DNA from: Deltaproteobacteria bacterium
Lineage (GTDB): Bacteria > Myxococcota > Myxococcia > Myxococcales > 40CM-4-68-19
Reading direction: 5' to 3'
Length of the DNA stretch: 44,802 nt
NCBI GenBank assembly: GCA_005888115.1
Contig: VBKO01000128.1
Location: 1 to 44,802 of the forward strand
Shown: one piece after another, positions 8,336 to 16,294 of the stretch
Numbering within the stretch: the stretch's first letter is position 1
Layout of the letters: each line of letters opens with the position of its first letter
Made by a program: the position numbers and the translations under genes
Notes under the pieces: generated by a model
Told to the model about the DNA's origin: nothing
What the model saw: only the letters and a program-made list of their open reading frames with translations
Database searches by the model: none

Positions 8336-9148
8336 TCACCTGCGCCTGCCCAGCGGCGCAGGCGGACCGTGTCCGTGGCGCCGCGCGGGAAGCGCCACCG
8401 GCCGCGCGGGGCTCGGATGCGCCTTCTTCCCCGCCTGCTCGCGCAGCGCGTGCAGCTCCGCGCGGCTCAGCTCGCGGTAGTCGCCCGGCCGCAACCCTTC
8501 CACGCCGACGCCGCCGTAGTCCGCGCGGTGCAGCTTGAGCACCGGGGCGCCCACGGCCTCCATCAGCCGCTTCACCAGGTGCGGCCGCCCTTCGGAGACG
8601 ACCACCCGTACCCAGGTATTGCGCGGAGTCCGGCTCTGCACCGCCGCATCGAGCGCCCGGGCGCGCCCGTCCTCGAGCCGCACGCCCGACAAGAGGCGAT
8701 CGATCTGCTCCGGACGCGGCACTCCCGCCACCTTGGCGAGGTACGTCCGGCGCACCCCGAAACGCGGATGCATCAGCTGGTGCGCGAGCTCGCCGTCGTT
8801 GGTGACCAGCAGAGCGCCTTCGACGTCGTAGTCGAGGCGGCCCACCGGGTAGACGCGCTCGGGAATGCCCTTCAGGTACTGCGCGATGGTTGGGCGGCTT
8901 TCCGGATCGGAGAGCGTCGTCACGCACCCGGCGGGCTTGTAGAGCACGAACCAGACCTTGTCCTCGGGATCGGCGATGAGCTTCCCGTCGACGCGGATGA
9001 GGTCCTTGCGCGGATCGGCCTTGGTGCCCAGCTCCCGCACGGTCTGGCCGTTCAGGTCGACCCGCCCCTCGGCGATGAGCTGCTCGGCCTTGCGGCGCGA
9101 CGCGACGCCGGCGTGGGCGAGGATCTTCTGGAGACGCTCCTGCATCAC
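8336..9148 (-). CDS. rluB: 23S rRNA pseudouridine synthase, RsuA/RluB family
   Basis: S4 domain 'RLQKILAHAGVASRRKAEQLI'; catalytic 'YPVGRLDYDVEGALLVTNDGELAHQLMHPR'. Confidence 0.92.
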   Translation of the reverse strand: MMQERLQKILAHAGVASRRKAEQLIAEGRVDLNGQTVRELGTKADPRKDLIRVDGKLIADPEDKVWFVLYKPAGCVTTLSDPESRPTIAQYLKGIPERVYPVGRLDYDVEGALLVTNDGELAHQLMHPRFGVRRTYLAKVAGVPRPEQIDRLLSGVRLEDGRARALDAAVQSRTPRNTWVRVVVSEGRPHLVKRLMEAVGAPVLKLHRADYGGVGVEGLRPGDYRELSRAELHALREQAGKKAHPSPARPVALPARRHGHGPPAPLGRRR

Positions 9149-10134
9149 TGGTCCGGCTTGCGCGTTGCGGCTTGCGGCTCGCCGTCTGCCGGTTGCTCGC
9201 CGGTCGTGCTCGCCGGCGCCCCGGGCGGAGCATTCGGATCGGTCGGCGGGGCCAGCACTTGCGCGGCGGCCTTGCTCCGCTCCTCCGCCGCGTCCATCGC
9301 GTCCTCGAGCTGCGAAAGGGCGGCGTCGCTCTCCGCGGTGTGCTGCGCGAGCTTCTCGGCCGCCTGCGGATCCTGCGCCAGATCGGTGAGCCCGGCGACG
9401 GGTGGGGCGGGCGTCTCCTCCTCGACGATCTTGCGGCTCTCCTCCGAGAGCTCCTGGAACTCGCGCAGGGTGGGCAGCTGGGTGAGGTCGCGCAGGTTGA
9501 AGAGCTCGAGGAATTCCCGGGTCGTGCCGTACAACAGCGGCCGGCCGGGCTCGTCCTTCTTGCCGAGGATGCGGATCAGCTTGCGCTCGAGCAGCGCCTT
9601 GGTGACCGCGCCGCAGTCGACGCCGCGCAAATCCTCCATCTCGGGCCGCGTGACCGGCTGCCGGTACGCCACGATGGCGAGCGTCTCCAGCGCCGCGCGC
9701 GTCAGCCGCATCGGCTTCACCTGCAGCATCCGGCGCACGTACGCGCTCAGCTGAGGGTCGGTGCGCAGCTGCCAGCGGCCGCCGAGGTCGAGCAGCACCG
9801 TCCCCCCCGAGCCCGGGGCGTGCTTCTGCTGCAGTGCCGCGAGGGCATCTTTCAGGTTCTGTTCGTCGAATTGGGTCGCGTCGCGCAGCGCCGCCAGGTC
9901 GAGCGGCTTGTCGGCCGCGAACAGCAACGCCTCGACGGCCGCGCGCACCCGCTCCGGCGTGGCGAACCGCGCCGCCTCGGCGAGCAGCGAGAGGTCGGTC
10001 TGCGCCGTCTGGTGCAGCTCCTGCTCGTCGGCGGGTGGCGACTCAGCCGCCTCGGGCGGTGTATCGGCCGCGCCGGGCGGCGCTCCGGCCGCTTCGCGCG
10101 GGATCTCGCCATTCCGCTCAGCCTCGGTAGTCAA
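9145..10134 (-). CDS. scpB: Segregation and condensation protein B
   Basis: 'VEALLFAADKPLDLAAL...LETLAIVAYRQPVTRPEMEDLRGVD...LLERKLIRILGKKDEPGRPLLYGTTREFLELF'. Probable TTG start at 10134; ORF track runs to 10206. Confidence 0.93.
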   Translation of the reverse strand: MTTEAERNGEIPREAAGAPPGAADTPPEAAESPPADEQELHQTAQTDLSLLAEAARFATPERVRAAVEALLFAADKPLDLAALRDATQFDEQNLKDALAALQQKHAPGSGGTVLLDLGGRWQLRTDPQLSAYVRRMLQVKPMRLTRAALETLAIVAYRQPVTRPEMEDLRGVDCGAVTKALLERKLIRILGKKDEPGRPLLYGTTREFLELFNLRDLTQLPTLREFQELSEESRKIVEEETPAPPVAGLTDLAQDPQAAEKLAQHTAESDAALSQLEDAMDAAEERSKAAAQVLAPPTDPNAPPGAPASTTGEQPADGEPQAATRKPDQ

Positions 10135-10957
10135 GCTGGACTCCTTCCGGCGAGGCGTCGAAGAGCGCCTCGCTGCGGGACAGGTAGATCTCGCCGTGCC
10201 GGTCAAGCTGGTGGACCTTGATCAGCTTCAGCTTGGTCATCTCGAGCACCGCCAGGAAGGTGGGCACGACGCGGTGGCGGTCGTGCGCGCCCAGGTCGGC
10301 GAACAAGGAGGTGAAGGCGATCCGCTCGTCGTCGCGCAGCCGGTCGGTGATCGCCGAGATGCGGTCGCCGATCGAGAGGCGCTCGACGAACACTTCGTGC
10401 GGGATCTCGATCTTGCGCCGGGCCAGCACGTTGGAGAGCGCCTCGATGAGACGGTAGGCGGAGAGGTCCGGCGGCCGCAGCACCGACATGTCCTCGGGGG
10501 CGAGCGGGAGCTCCTCGCGGGCGCGGCGCGTGAACACGTCCCGACCGAGCTGCGGCTGCGCGGCCAGGTCCTGCCCGGCCATCTTGTACTTCTGGTACTC
10601 GAGCAGCCGGCGGATCAGCTCCTGGCGCGGATCCGGTCCCGGCTCGCCGTCCGCCGCGTCTTGCGACTCCTGCGGTGGCAGGAGCATGCGCGACTTGATG
10701 TGCGCCAGCGTCGCCGCCATCAGGAGATATTCGCCGGCCAGGTCGAGGTTCAGCGCGCGCGCCGCCTCCATGTACTCGAGGTAGCGGTCGGTGATGAACG
10801 CGATGGGGACGTGGAGGACGTCGAGCTTGTGCTCCTGGATGAGCGACAAGAGCAGGTCCAGCGGCCCTTCGAACTGGGGCAGCGCGACGGCGAAGCCCCC
10901 CCCTTGCGGCGCGGGCGGCGCCGCTTCCGCCGCGTTCTCTGGGATCTCCGGCTCCAC
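10118..10957 (-). CDS. scpA: Segregation and condensation protein A
   Basis: 'FEGPLDLLLSLIQEHKLDVLHVPIAFITDRYLEYM...EYLLMAATLAHIKSRMLLP'; overlaps scpB. Confidence 0.94.
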   Translation of the reverse strand: MEPEIPENAAEAAPPAPQGGGFAVALPQFEGPLDLLLSLIQEHKLDVLHVPIAFITDRYLEYMEAARALNLDLAGEYLLMAATLAHIKSRMLLPPQESQDAADGEPGPDPRQELIRRLLEYQKYKMAGQDLAAQPQLGRDVFTRRAREELPLAPEDMSVLRPPDLSAYRLIEALSNVLARRKIEIPHEVFVERLSIGDRISAITDRLRDDERIAFTSLFADLGAHDRHRVVPTFLAVLEMTKLKLIKVHQLDRHGEIYLSRSEALFDASPEGVQLDYRG

Positions 10958-11896
10958 CTACTCGAGCTTCATCGCGGCGCGGACCTTCACCATCGTCTCC
11001 TCGGCCATCGCGCGCGCCTTCTCCGTGCCGAGCCGCACCAGCTCCTCGACCCGCCCCGGCGCGCGCTCCAGCTCCTGGCGGGCGGCGCGGTGCTTCTCCA
11101 GGACCGGCAACAGGTTGAGCAGAAGCATCTTCTTGCAGTCGACGCAGCCGATACCGGCGCTGCGGCATTCGCGATCGACCAGGTCCACCGTCTCGGGAGG
11201 ACTGTACGCGCGGTGCAGGTGGTAGATGGGACACACCTCCGGATGGCCGGGGTCGTGCCGGCGCTTCCGCGCCGGGTCGGTCACCGCCACCATGATGCGC
11301 TTGCGTGCCTGCTCGGGATCCTCGCCCAGCTCGACGGCGTTCCCGTACGACTTGCTCATCTTCCGCCCGTCGAGCCCCAGGATCTTCGGGACTTCGGTCA
11401 GGTACGGGTGCGGCTCGATCAGGACCGGCTTGCCCGTAGAGCCGTACAGGTGGTTGAAGCGGCGGCCCAGCTCGCGCGCGAGCTCGAGATGCTTTTCGCG
11501 AAGCTGCTCCTGCTGTTCCTTGTAGGTCGGAACGCGCTCGAGCCAGCCGATCGGCGCCACCATCCCGAGGAGCAGGAACAGCTCGGCGTGCTGCTTGACG
11601 TGGCTCTGGACGAACAGCGTGCACCGCTGCGGATCGAGCCCGGCGGCGATCCAGTCGATGAACATCTCCCGCTGCGCCTCGGCGATCTTCGACGGATCCT
11701 TGTAGTCGGTGGTGAACGCGTGCCAGTCGGCGGAGAAGAAGAAGCACTCCGCGATCCTGGCCAGCTCGATCCAGCTCTTGATCGCGCCCTGGTAGTGGCC
11801 CAGGTGCATCCGCCCGGTGGGGCGCATCCCCGAGACGACCCTGCGCGGGACCCTGTGGGGCGCCGGTCGGCCGACCGGCGCCTCGGCTTCTGCCAT
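10958..11896 (-). CDS. trpS: Tryptophan--tRNA ligase, apparently with an internal in-frame deletion
   Basis: 'SGMRPTGRMHLGHYQGA' (HIGH-like) and 'LDGRKMSKSYGN' (KMSKS). The expected 'YGFLGYPVLQAADILLY..VPVGEDQ' block between 'YKEQQEQLREK' and 'HLELARELGRRFNHLYG' is missing. Confidence 0.88.
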   Translation of the reverse strand: MAEAEAPVGRPAPHRVPRRVVSGMRPTGRMHLGHYQGAIKSWIELARIAECFFFSADWHAFTTDYKDPSKIAEAQREMFIDWIAAGLDPQRCTLFVQSHVKQHAELFLLLGMVAPIGWLERVPTYKEQQEQLREKHLELARELGRRFNHLYGSTGKPVLIEPHPYLTEVPKILGLDGRKMSKSYGNAVELGEDPEQARKRIMVAVTDPARKRRHDPGHPEVCPIYHLHRAYSPPETVDLVDRECRSAGIGCVDCKKMLLLNLLPVLEKHRAARQELERAPGRVEELVRLGTEKARAMAEETMVKVRAAMKLE

Positions 11897-11966
11897 CTCT
11901 GCACTCCCGGGCGGCTCGCGCCGCGCGAAAAGAAGTGAGGCACCCTACCCGAAGTGGTCGCCGAGG

Positions 11967-12752
11967 TCATCGGGCGACGTACTTGTCTCCGGCGAGCACG
12001 TACACGGTCGCGCGCCTCCCCGGCGTACACGAGCCGCCCGGATTGCCCTCCGGGCAGGCGGTCTCCTCCGTCACCAACAGCTTGCGGGGGAACACGCCGC
12101 CGCTGGGCTTCACCGTCCGCTCGACGACTTGCGCGGGCTCCTCCGCCGCTTCGGACGATGCCTCGCGGGTCTTCAGCTGGAAAGCCTGGACCAGCCGATC
12201 GCCGTGCGCGTCGAGAAACGCGACGCGCTCGATCGAGATGTGCACCGGTCCCGGGCAGTCGTCGATCCGGTCCTCGAGCTGCAGCGTATCGCGCCGCCGG
12301 CTGGTCAGGCGGACGAGCTTCAACAGCCGCGGCAGCCGGTCGGGGCCGCCGCACACGTCGCTCGCCGCAGCGTCGATCGAAGGGTCCTCTCCGCCGAGCT
12401 TGCAATACGCGCCGCCGCGCAAGGCCTTGAGCACCGCGATCCGCTGCGACCAGAAATGCGCATCTCCCTCGTCCGCGCAGAGCTCGAAGCGGGCGTGCAC
12501 GACCAGATCCTTGCCGCCGGTCACGCTCGCGGGGAGAAGGTCGATGCCGCGCACCACCGGCTCTTCGGCGCATTCCGCCTCCGGCGCCGCATCGCCGGGC
12601 GGCGGCACCGGGCGGAACCCGAGTTGCTCCAGGAGCTGGCCCTGCTCTTTCGATCCCGGCGCCGCTTTGAGCAGCGCCTCCTTCCATTCCTTGGGGTCTA
12701 CTTCCAGCATCCGCGGGCACGAAAGCGACGCGGCCAGCAAGAGCGCGAGCAT
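11967..12752 (-). CDS. Hypothetical secreted protein
   Basis: ORF with internal ATG at 12752 giving signal-like 'MLALLLAASLSC'; multiple Cys. Confidence 0.55.
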   Translation of the reverse strand: MLALLLAASLSCPRMLEVDPKEWKEALLKAAPGSKEQGQLLEQLGFRPVPPPGDAAPEAECAEEPVVRGIDLLPASVTGGKDLVVHARFELCADEGDAHFWSQRIAVLKALRGGAYCKLGGEDPSIDAAASDVCGGPDRLPRLLKLVRLTSRRRDTLQLEDRIDDCPGPVHISIERVAFLDAHGDRLVQAFQLKTREASSEAAEEPAQVVERTVKPSGGVFPRKLLVTEETACPEGNPGGSCTPGRRATVYVLAGDKYVAR

Positions 12753-12833
12753 GCGATCCTGCCTACCACGGAAGGAATGGGTCCCGCTGCGCTCGCCGAA
12801 AAGCACAGGGCCGCCGGATGCGGCGGCGAGTGT

Positions 12834-13748
12834 TCAGGCGCGGGGGTGCTTCGAGAGAACGACCTTGAGGCGTTCGCGGTCGACGTGCGTGTAGATCTGC
12901 GTGGTGGCGATGTCGGCGTGCCCGAGCATCGCCTGCACGGCGCGCAGATCGGCGCCGCGCTCGAGGAGATGGGTGGCGAAGCTGTGGCGCAGGGTGTGCG
13001 GGTGGACGTCGCGCAAGCCCGCGGCGGCGGCGTAGCGGCCGAGCAGCTTCCAGAACCCTTGCCGGGTCATGCGCCGGCCGCGGTGGGTGACGAACAGGTC
13101 GCGGTTCTGCCGCGAGCGGAGCAGCGCCGTCCGGGCGCCGCGGAGATACGTCTCCAGCGCCGCCTGGGCCCGCTGGCCCACCGGCACGATGCGCTCCTTG
13201 CCACCCTTCCCGCGCACGCGGACGATGCCGAGCCGCGGGTCCACCGCCGCAAGGGGCAGCGCGACGAGCTCGGAGACGCGCAGGCCGCTGGCGTAGAGCA
13301 GCTCGAGCATGGCGCGGTCGCGCACGCCCTGCGGCGTCGCGGCGTCGGGCTGGGCGAGGAGGCGGTCCACCTCCTCGACGCCGAGGAAGTCCGGCAGCGG
13401 CCGCGACCCGCGCGAGGCTTCTACGCCCTCGGTCGGGTCGATCGGCGCCAACCCCTCCGCGCTGGCGAACCGGTGCAGCCCGCGCACCGCCGCGAGGTGG
13501 CGCGCCTGCGAGGCGCGCGACAAGCCGCGCTGCTGCAGCGACGCCACGTGCTCCAGCACCTGGATCTGCGTGACCGGGGCCAGCGCCGGCACGCCGCGCG
13601 CCGCGAGCCAGTCCAGGTATTCGCGCAGGTCGCGCGCGTACGATTCGAGCGTGGCAGGCTGCAGAGCCCGTTCGACGCGCAGGTGCGCCAGGTAGCGATC
13701 CAGCGCGTCGTCGAGCGGCCCCGGCGCTCCCGCGGTGATCTCGCTCAT
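12834..13748 (-). CDS. xerD: Site-specific tyrosine recombinase XerC/XerD
   Basis: '[16 protein letters not shown]', '[12 protein letters not shown]', '[41 protein letters not shown]': full catalytic set. ATG at 13748 gives 304 aa. Confidence 0.92.
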   Translation of the reverse strand: MSEITAGAPGPLDDALDRYLAHLRVERALQPATLESYARDLREYLDWLAARGVPALAPVTQIQVLEHVASLQQRGLSRASQARHLAAVRGLHRFASAEGLAPIDPTEGVEASRGSRPLPDFLGVEEVDRLLAQPDAATPQGVRDRAMLELLYASGLRVSELVALPLAAVDPRLGIVRVRGKGGKERIVPVGQRAQAALETYLRGARTALLRSRQNRDLFVTHRGRRMTRQGFWKLLGRYAAAAGLRDVHPHTLRHSFATHLLERGADLRAVQAMLGHADIATTQIYTHVDRERLKVVLSKHPRA

Positions 13749-14395
13749 GCCAGCAGCCCCTCGATGTGTCCCTTCCCCTGCCGCAGCACCAGCGGCCGGG
13801 GTCCGGTCAGGTCGATCACGGTGGACGGCTCGTTGAGCGTCATCCCGCCGTCGAGGATCAGGTCCAGCCCGTGCCCCAGCTGCTCCTGGATGTCCGTCGC
13901 CTGCACGAGCGGCTCGTCGTCCGCGAGCGCCGCGCTGGTGGTCGCCAGGGGTCGCCCGAGGCCATGCACCAGCGCGGTCGCGACGGGAGCATCCGGGACC
14001 CGCACGCCGACGGCGCGCTGCCGGGTGAGCGCGGTTCGCGGCACCAGACGCGTGGCGGGAAGCACCACCGTGTAGGGACCCGGGAGGAGACGCCGCAGCA
14101 GGCGGAATCGATCGTTGTCGACGATGGCGTACTTCGCCACCTCGCCCAGATCGCCGCAGAGGAACGCGAACGGCTTGCGGGGATCGCGGCGCTTGAGAAG
14201 CGCCATGCGCTCGATGGCCTTCTTCTGGAAGAGATCGCAACCGATCGCGTAATACGTGTCGGTCGGGTAGCTCACCAGCCCGCCCGCATCGAGCACCGAG
14301 ACCGCGCGCGAGACGTGCCGCGGCTGCGGGTGCACCGGGTCGATCGGCTGGATGGGAGCGCGCCTCGCCACCGCGCCATGCTGAGGGCGCGCCAC
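13745..14395 (-). CDS. Sua5/YciO/YrdC family protein
   Basis: '[43 protein letters not shown]...[16 protein letters not shown]...[27 protein letters not shown]'. Confidence 0.9.
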   Translation of the reverse strand: MARPQHGAVARRAPIQPIDPVHPQPRHVSRAVSVLDAGGLVSYPTDTYYAIGCDLFQKKAIERMALLKRRDPRKPFAFLCGDLGEVAKYAIVDNDRFRLLRRLLPGPYTVVLPATRLVPRTALTRQRAVGVRVPDAPVATALVHGLGRPLATTSAALADDEPLVQATDIQEQLGHGLDLILDGGMTLNEPSTVIDLTGPRPLVLRQGKGHIEGLLA

Positions 14396-14538
14396 GAGCG
14401 GCGCAAGAAATCGGGCGGCGGGCGCAGCGCCTGCCCCCGTCGGCAGCGCGGGAAGCTCCTGGGAAGTCCCGCGGCGAAGCGGACGCGGCGGCCACCAGAC
14501 AGGTGGACCGCCGCGTACCGTCGAGGCAGGAGGCCGTG

Positions 14539-14913
14539 CTACTCGCCGCGGCCCGAATTGATGCCCGCGCTGCCAGTCGGCGCCCGCCCTTCGCCTTCGC
14601 GTTCGCTCTCCTCGGTCTTCTTCGCGGCCGCGCGGCCCAGGCGCTTGCCCTGCTCGATCAACTCGCGGACCTTCTGGCCACCCTTGTGACCGATCTGCGA
14701 GTAGAACTCGGGACCGCGGCTCGCGCGCACGCTCTCTCCGCCCTTCTTGCCGATCTTCTCGTAGAACTCGTGCCCGCGCTCCGCCTTGACGGTCTCGCCG
14801 CCCTTCTTGCCGATCTGCTCGTAGAAGGCCCGGCCGCGCTCCTGCGCGACCTTCACGCCTCCCTTGCGTCCTGCCTCGGCAACCGTCATCCCGCCCTTCT
14901 TCTCGTCCGCCAT
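14539..14913 (-). CDS. KGG/LEA_5-like stress hydrophilin, 3 repeats
   Basis: '[11 protein letters not shown]' cap, three 20-aa units such as '[20 protein letters not shown]', and '[11 protein letters not shown]' C-cap. Confidence 0.88.
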   Translation of the reverse strand: MADEKKGGMTVAEAGRKGGVKVAQERGRAFYEQIGKKGGETVKAERGHEFYEKIGKKGGESVRASRGPEFYSQIGHKGGQKVRELIEQGKRLGRAAAKKTEESEREGEGRAPTGSAGINSGRGE

Positions 14914-14974
14914 CTCCTGCCTCCGGTGGTTGGAAGGATCCCCCCTCCCCTCCCCCGTCAGCCCCCTCGTCCCT

Positions 14975-15229
14975 CTAGATCCGTTTCTTGCCCTGCTCGA
15001 TCAGTTCCCTGACTTTCTGGCCGCCCTTGCGGCCGATCTCCTCGTAGAAGGAGGGGCCGTACTTGTCGCGCACGGCCTCTCCACCCTTGCGGCCGCCCAG
15101 CTCTCCGCCCTTGCGGCCAATCTCCTGGTAGAACCCGACGCCGCGCTCGTCGCGCACGCGCTCGCCGCCCTTGCGGCCGGCTTCGCTGACCGTCATCCCG
15201 CCCTTGCCGTTTACGCGATTGCTCGCCAT
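14975..15229 (-). CDS. KGG/LEA_5-like stress hydrophilin, 2 repeats plus 8-aa insert
   Basis: '[71 protein letters not shown]'. Confidence 0.88.
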   Translation of the reverse strand: MASNRVNGKGGMTVSEAGRKGGERVRDERGVGFYQEIGRKGGELGGRKGGEAVRDKYGPSFYEEIGRKGGQKVRELIEQGKKRI

Positions 15230-15248
15230 GGCCGCTCTCCCAAGTGGG

Positions 15249-15680
15249 CTACTCTTCGCTCGCCGCCGGCAACACTTCGCCGCCCACTGACGGGACGTCC
15301 TGTTCGCGCGCGGCCATCGGCTTGGCCTCGTTCGCGGCCTTCTTCCCCTCTTCGATCAGCTGGCGGACCTTGTGCCCGCCCTTCTTGCCGATCTCCTCGT
15401 AGAAGGGAGTCCCACGCTCCGCCTTCACGGCGTCGCCGCCCTTCTTGCCGATTTGCTCGTAGAAGCCGGCACCCCGCTCCGCCTTGACCGTGTCGCCGCC
15501 CTTCTTGCCGATCTGCTCGTAGAAGCTCCGGCCCCGCTCCGCTTTGACCGTCTCGCCGCCCTTGCGGCCGATCTCCTCGTAGAAGGAGTGCCCGTACTTG
15601 TCGCGAACGGTCTGCCCGCCCTTGCGGCCCGCCTCGCTCACCGACATGGCACCCTTCTTCTTCACCACCTCATCCGCCAT
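15249..15680 (-). CDS. KGG/LEA_5-like stress hydrophilin, 4 repeats
   Basis: Four consecutive 20-aa (60-bp) units between 'MSVSEAGRKGG' and 'HKVRQLIEEGKK'. Confidence 0.88.
   Translation of the reverse strand: MADEVVKKKGAMSVSEAGRKGGQTVRDKYGHSFYEEIGRKGGETVKAERGRSFYEQIGKKGGDTVKAERGAGFYEQIGKKGGDAVKAERGTPFYEEIGKKGGHKVRQLIEEGKKAANEAKPMAAREQDVPSVGGEVLPAASEE
15377..15636. repeat. Tandem 60-bp coding repeat inside the 4-unit KGG gene
   Basis: 'cgcccttcttgccgatctgctcgtagaag...' recurs every 60 nt (visible in register on lines 15361-15601); diverged copies recur in the neighbouring genes. Confidence 0.9.
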
Positions 15681-15758
15681 TCCCCACCCCTCCCGTTCAA
15701 CGCCCCCTCCTCAGGGGGAAAATGTGAAAAACGTCGTAGCTTCCTCGATGCGCCATTC

Positions 15759-16073
15759 CTAGGTGTGGCGCCTCCGCGCCGTGCCGCGCTCCTCGGTCCG
15801 CCGGCCCGCGGCGATGAGATCGCGCACGCGCTGGCCGCCCTTGCGGCCGATCTCCTGGTAGAACTCGCGACCCCGCTCCGCCTTCACTGCCAGCCCGCCC
15901 TTCCGACCACCGATGAGACCGCCCTTCCGGCCCGCTTCGCGCACCGTCATGCCGCCGAACTCGGGCTCGCGCAGCGAGCGCCGTCCCGTAGACCGCCGCG
16001 TCGACATCTTCAATTTCGGTGCCGAGCCACGGCGCATCTGCCTGCTGGTCCGCTGGGTTTTCTTGTTGGCCAT
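15759..16073 (-). CDS. KGG/LEA_5-like protein with basic N-terminus, 1 repeat plus 8-aa insert
   Basis: 'MTVREAGRKGGLIGGRKGGLAVKAERGREFYQEIGRKGGQRVRDLIAAGRR'. Confidence 0.83.
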   Translation of the reverse strand: MANKKTQRTSRQMRRGSAPKLKMSTRRSTGRRSLREPEFGGMTVREAGRKGGLIGGRKGGLAVKAERGREFYQEIGRKGGQRVRDLIAAGRRTEERGTARRRHT

Positions 16074-16273
16074 CTCGTCCTCTGCCCCCGAATCGCCTTA
16101 AGCCCCCGCGAACGTTGAATCTTTGGACGGTGGCCGGGACTGCAAGCCGCCGGCCACGCATCCGCCGAAAACAGTGGCGGGCCGGCGCACCTGTCCGGCA
16201 CCCGACTGTCAACGAGCGAAAGCTAGGACGCCCTGCCGCGAGGTGCAAGCGGGCAACCTTCTGCAACTGCTAA

Positions 16274-16294
16274 GGAAAGGTCTCAGGACCTTCC
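16274..16294. terminator. Weak hairpin overlapping the glnD stop
   Basis: ggaaaggtc-tcag-gaccttcc inverted repeat (one bulge); no clear U tract. Confidence 0.25.

Noticed and set aside
6220-8538. 772-aa plus-strand ORF
   Set aside because: Mirror of the TPR/CNB gene; composition ('RDRHHVVEQPLPIEVLQRLDHLR') is antisense-like.
10203-11747. 514-aa minus-strand ORF overlapping scpA/trpS in another frame
   Set aside because: Out-of-frame translation of conserved genes.
9761-11938. 725-aa plus-strand ORF
   Set aside because: Antisense across scpB-scpA-trpS.
12834-13748. Tyrosine recombinase considered as an integrase of a mobile element
   Set aside because: Size and motifs fit chromosomal XerC/D; no att-like repeats, tRNA or cargo genes around it.
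11817-14075. 752-aa plus-strand ORF
   Set aside because: Antisense across the hypothetical protein, xerD and YciO-like gene.
14995-15640. 60-bp periodic repeats considered as a CRISPR array
   Set aside because: Repeats are coding (20-aa units), lack unique spacers, and preserve frame.
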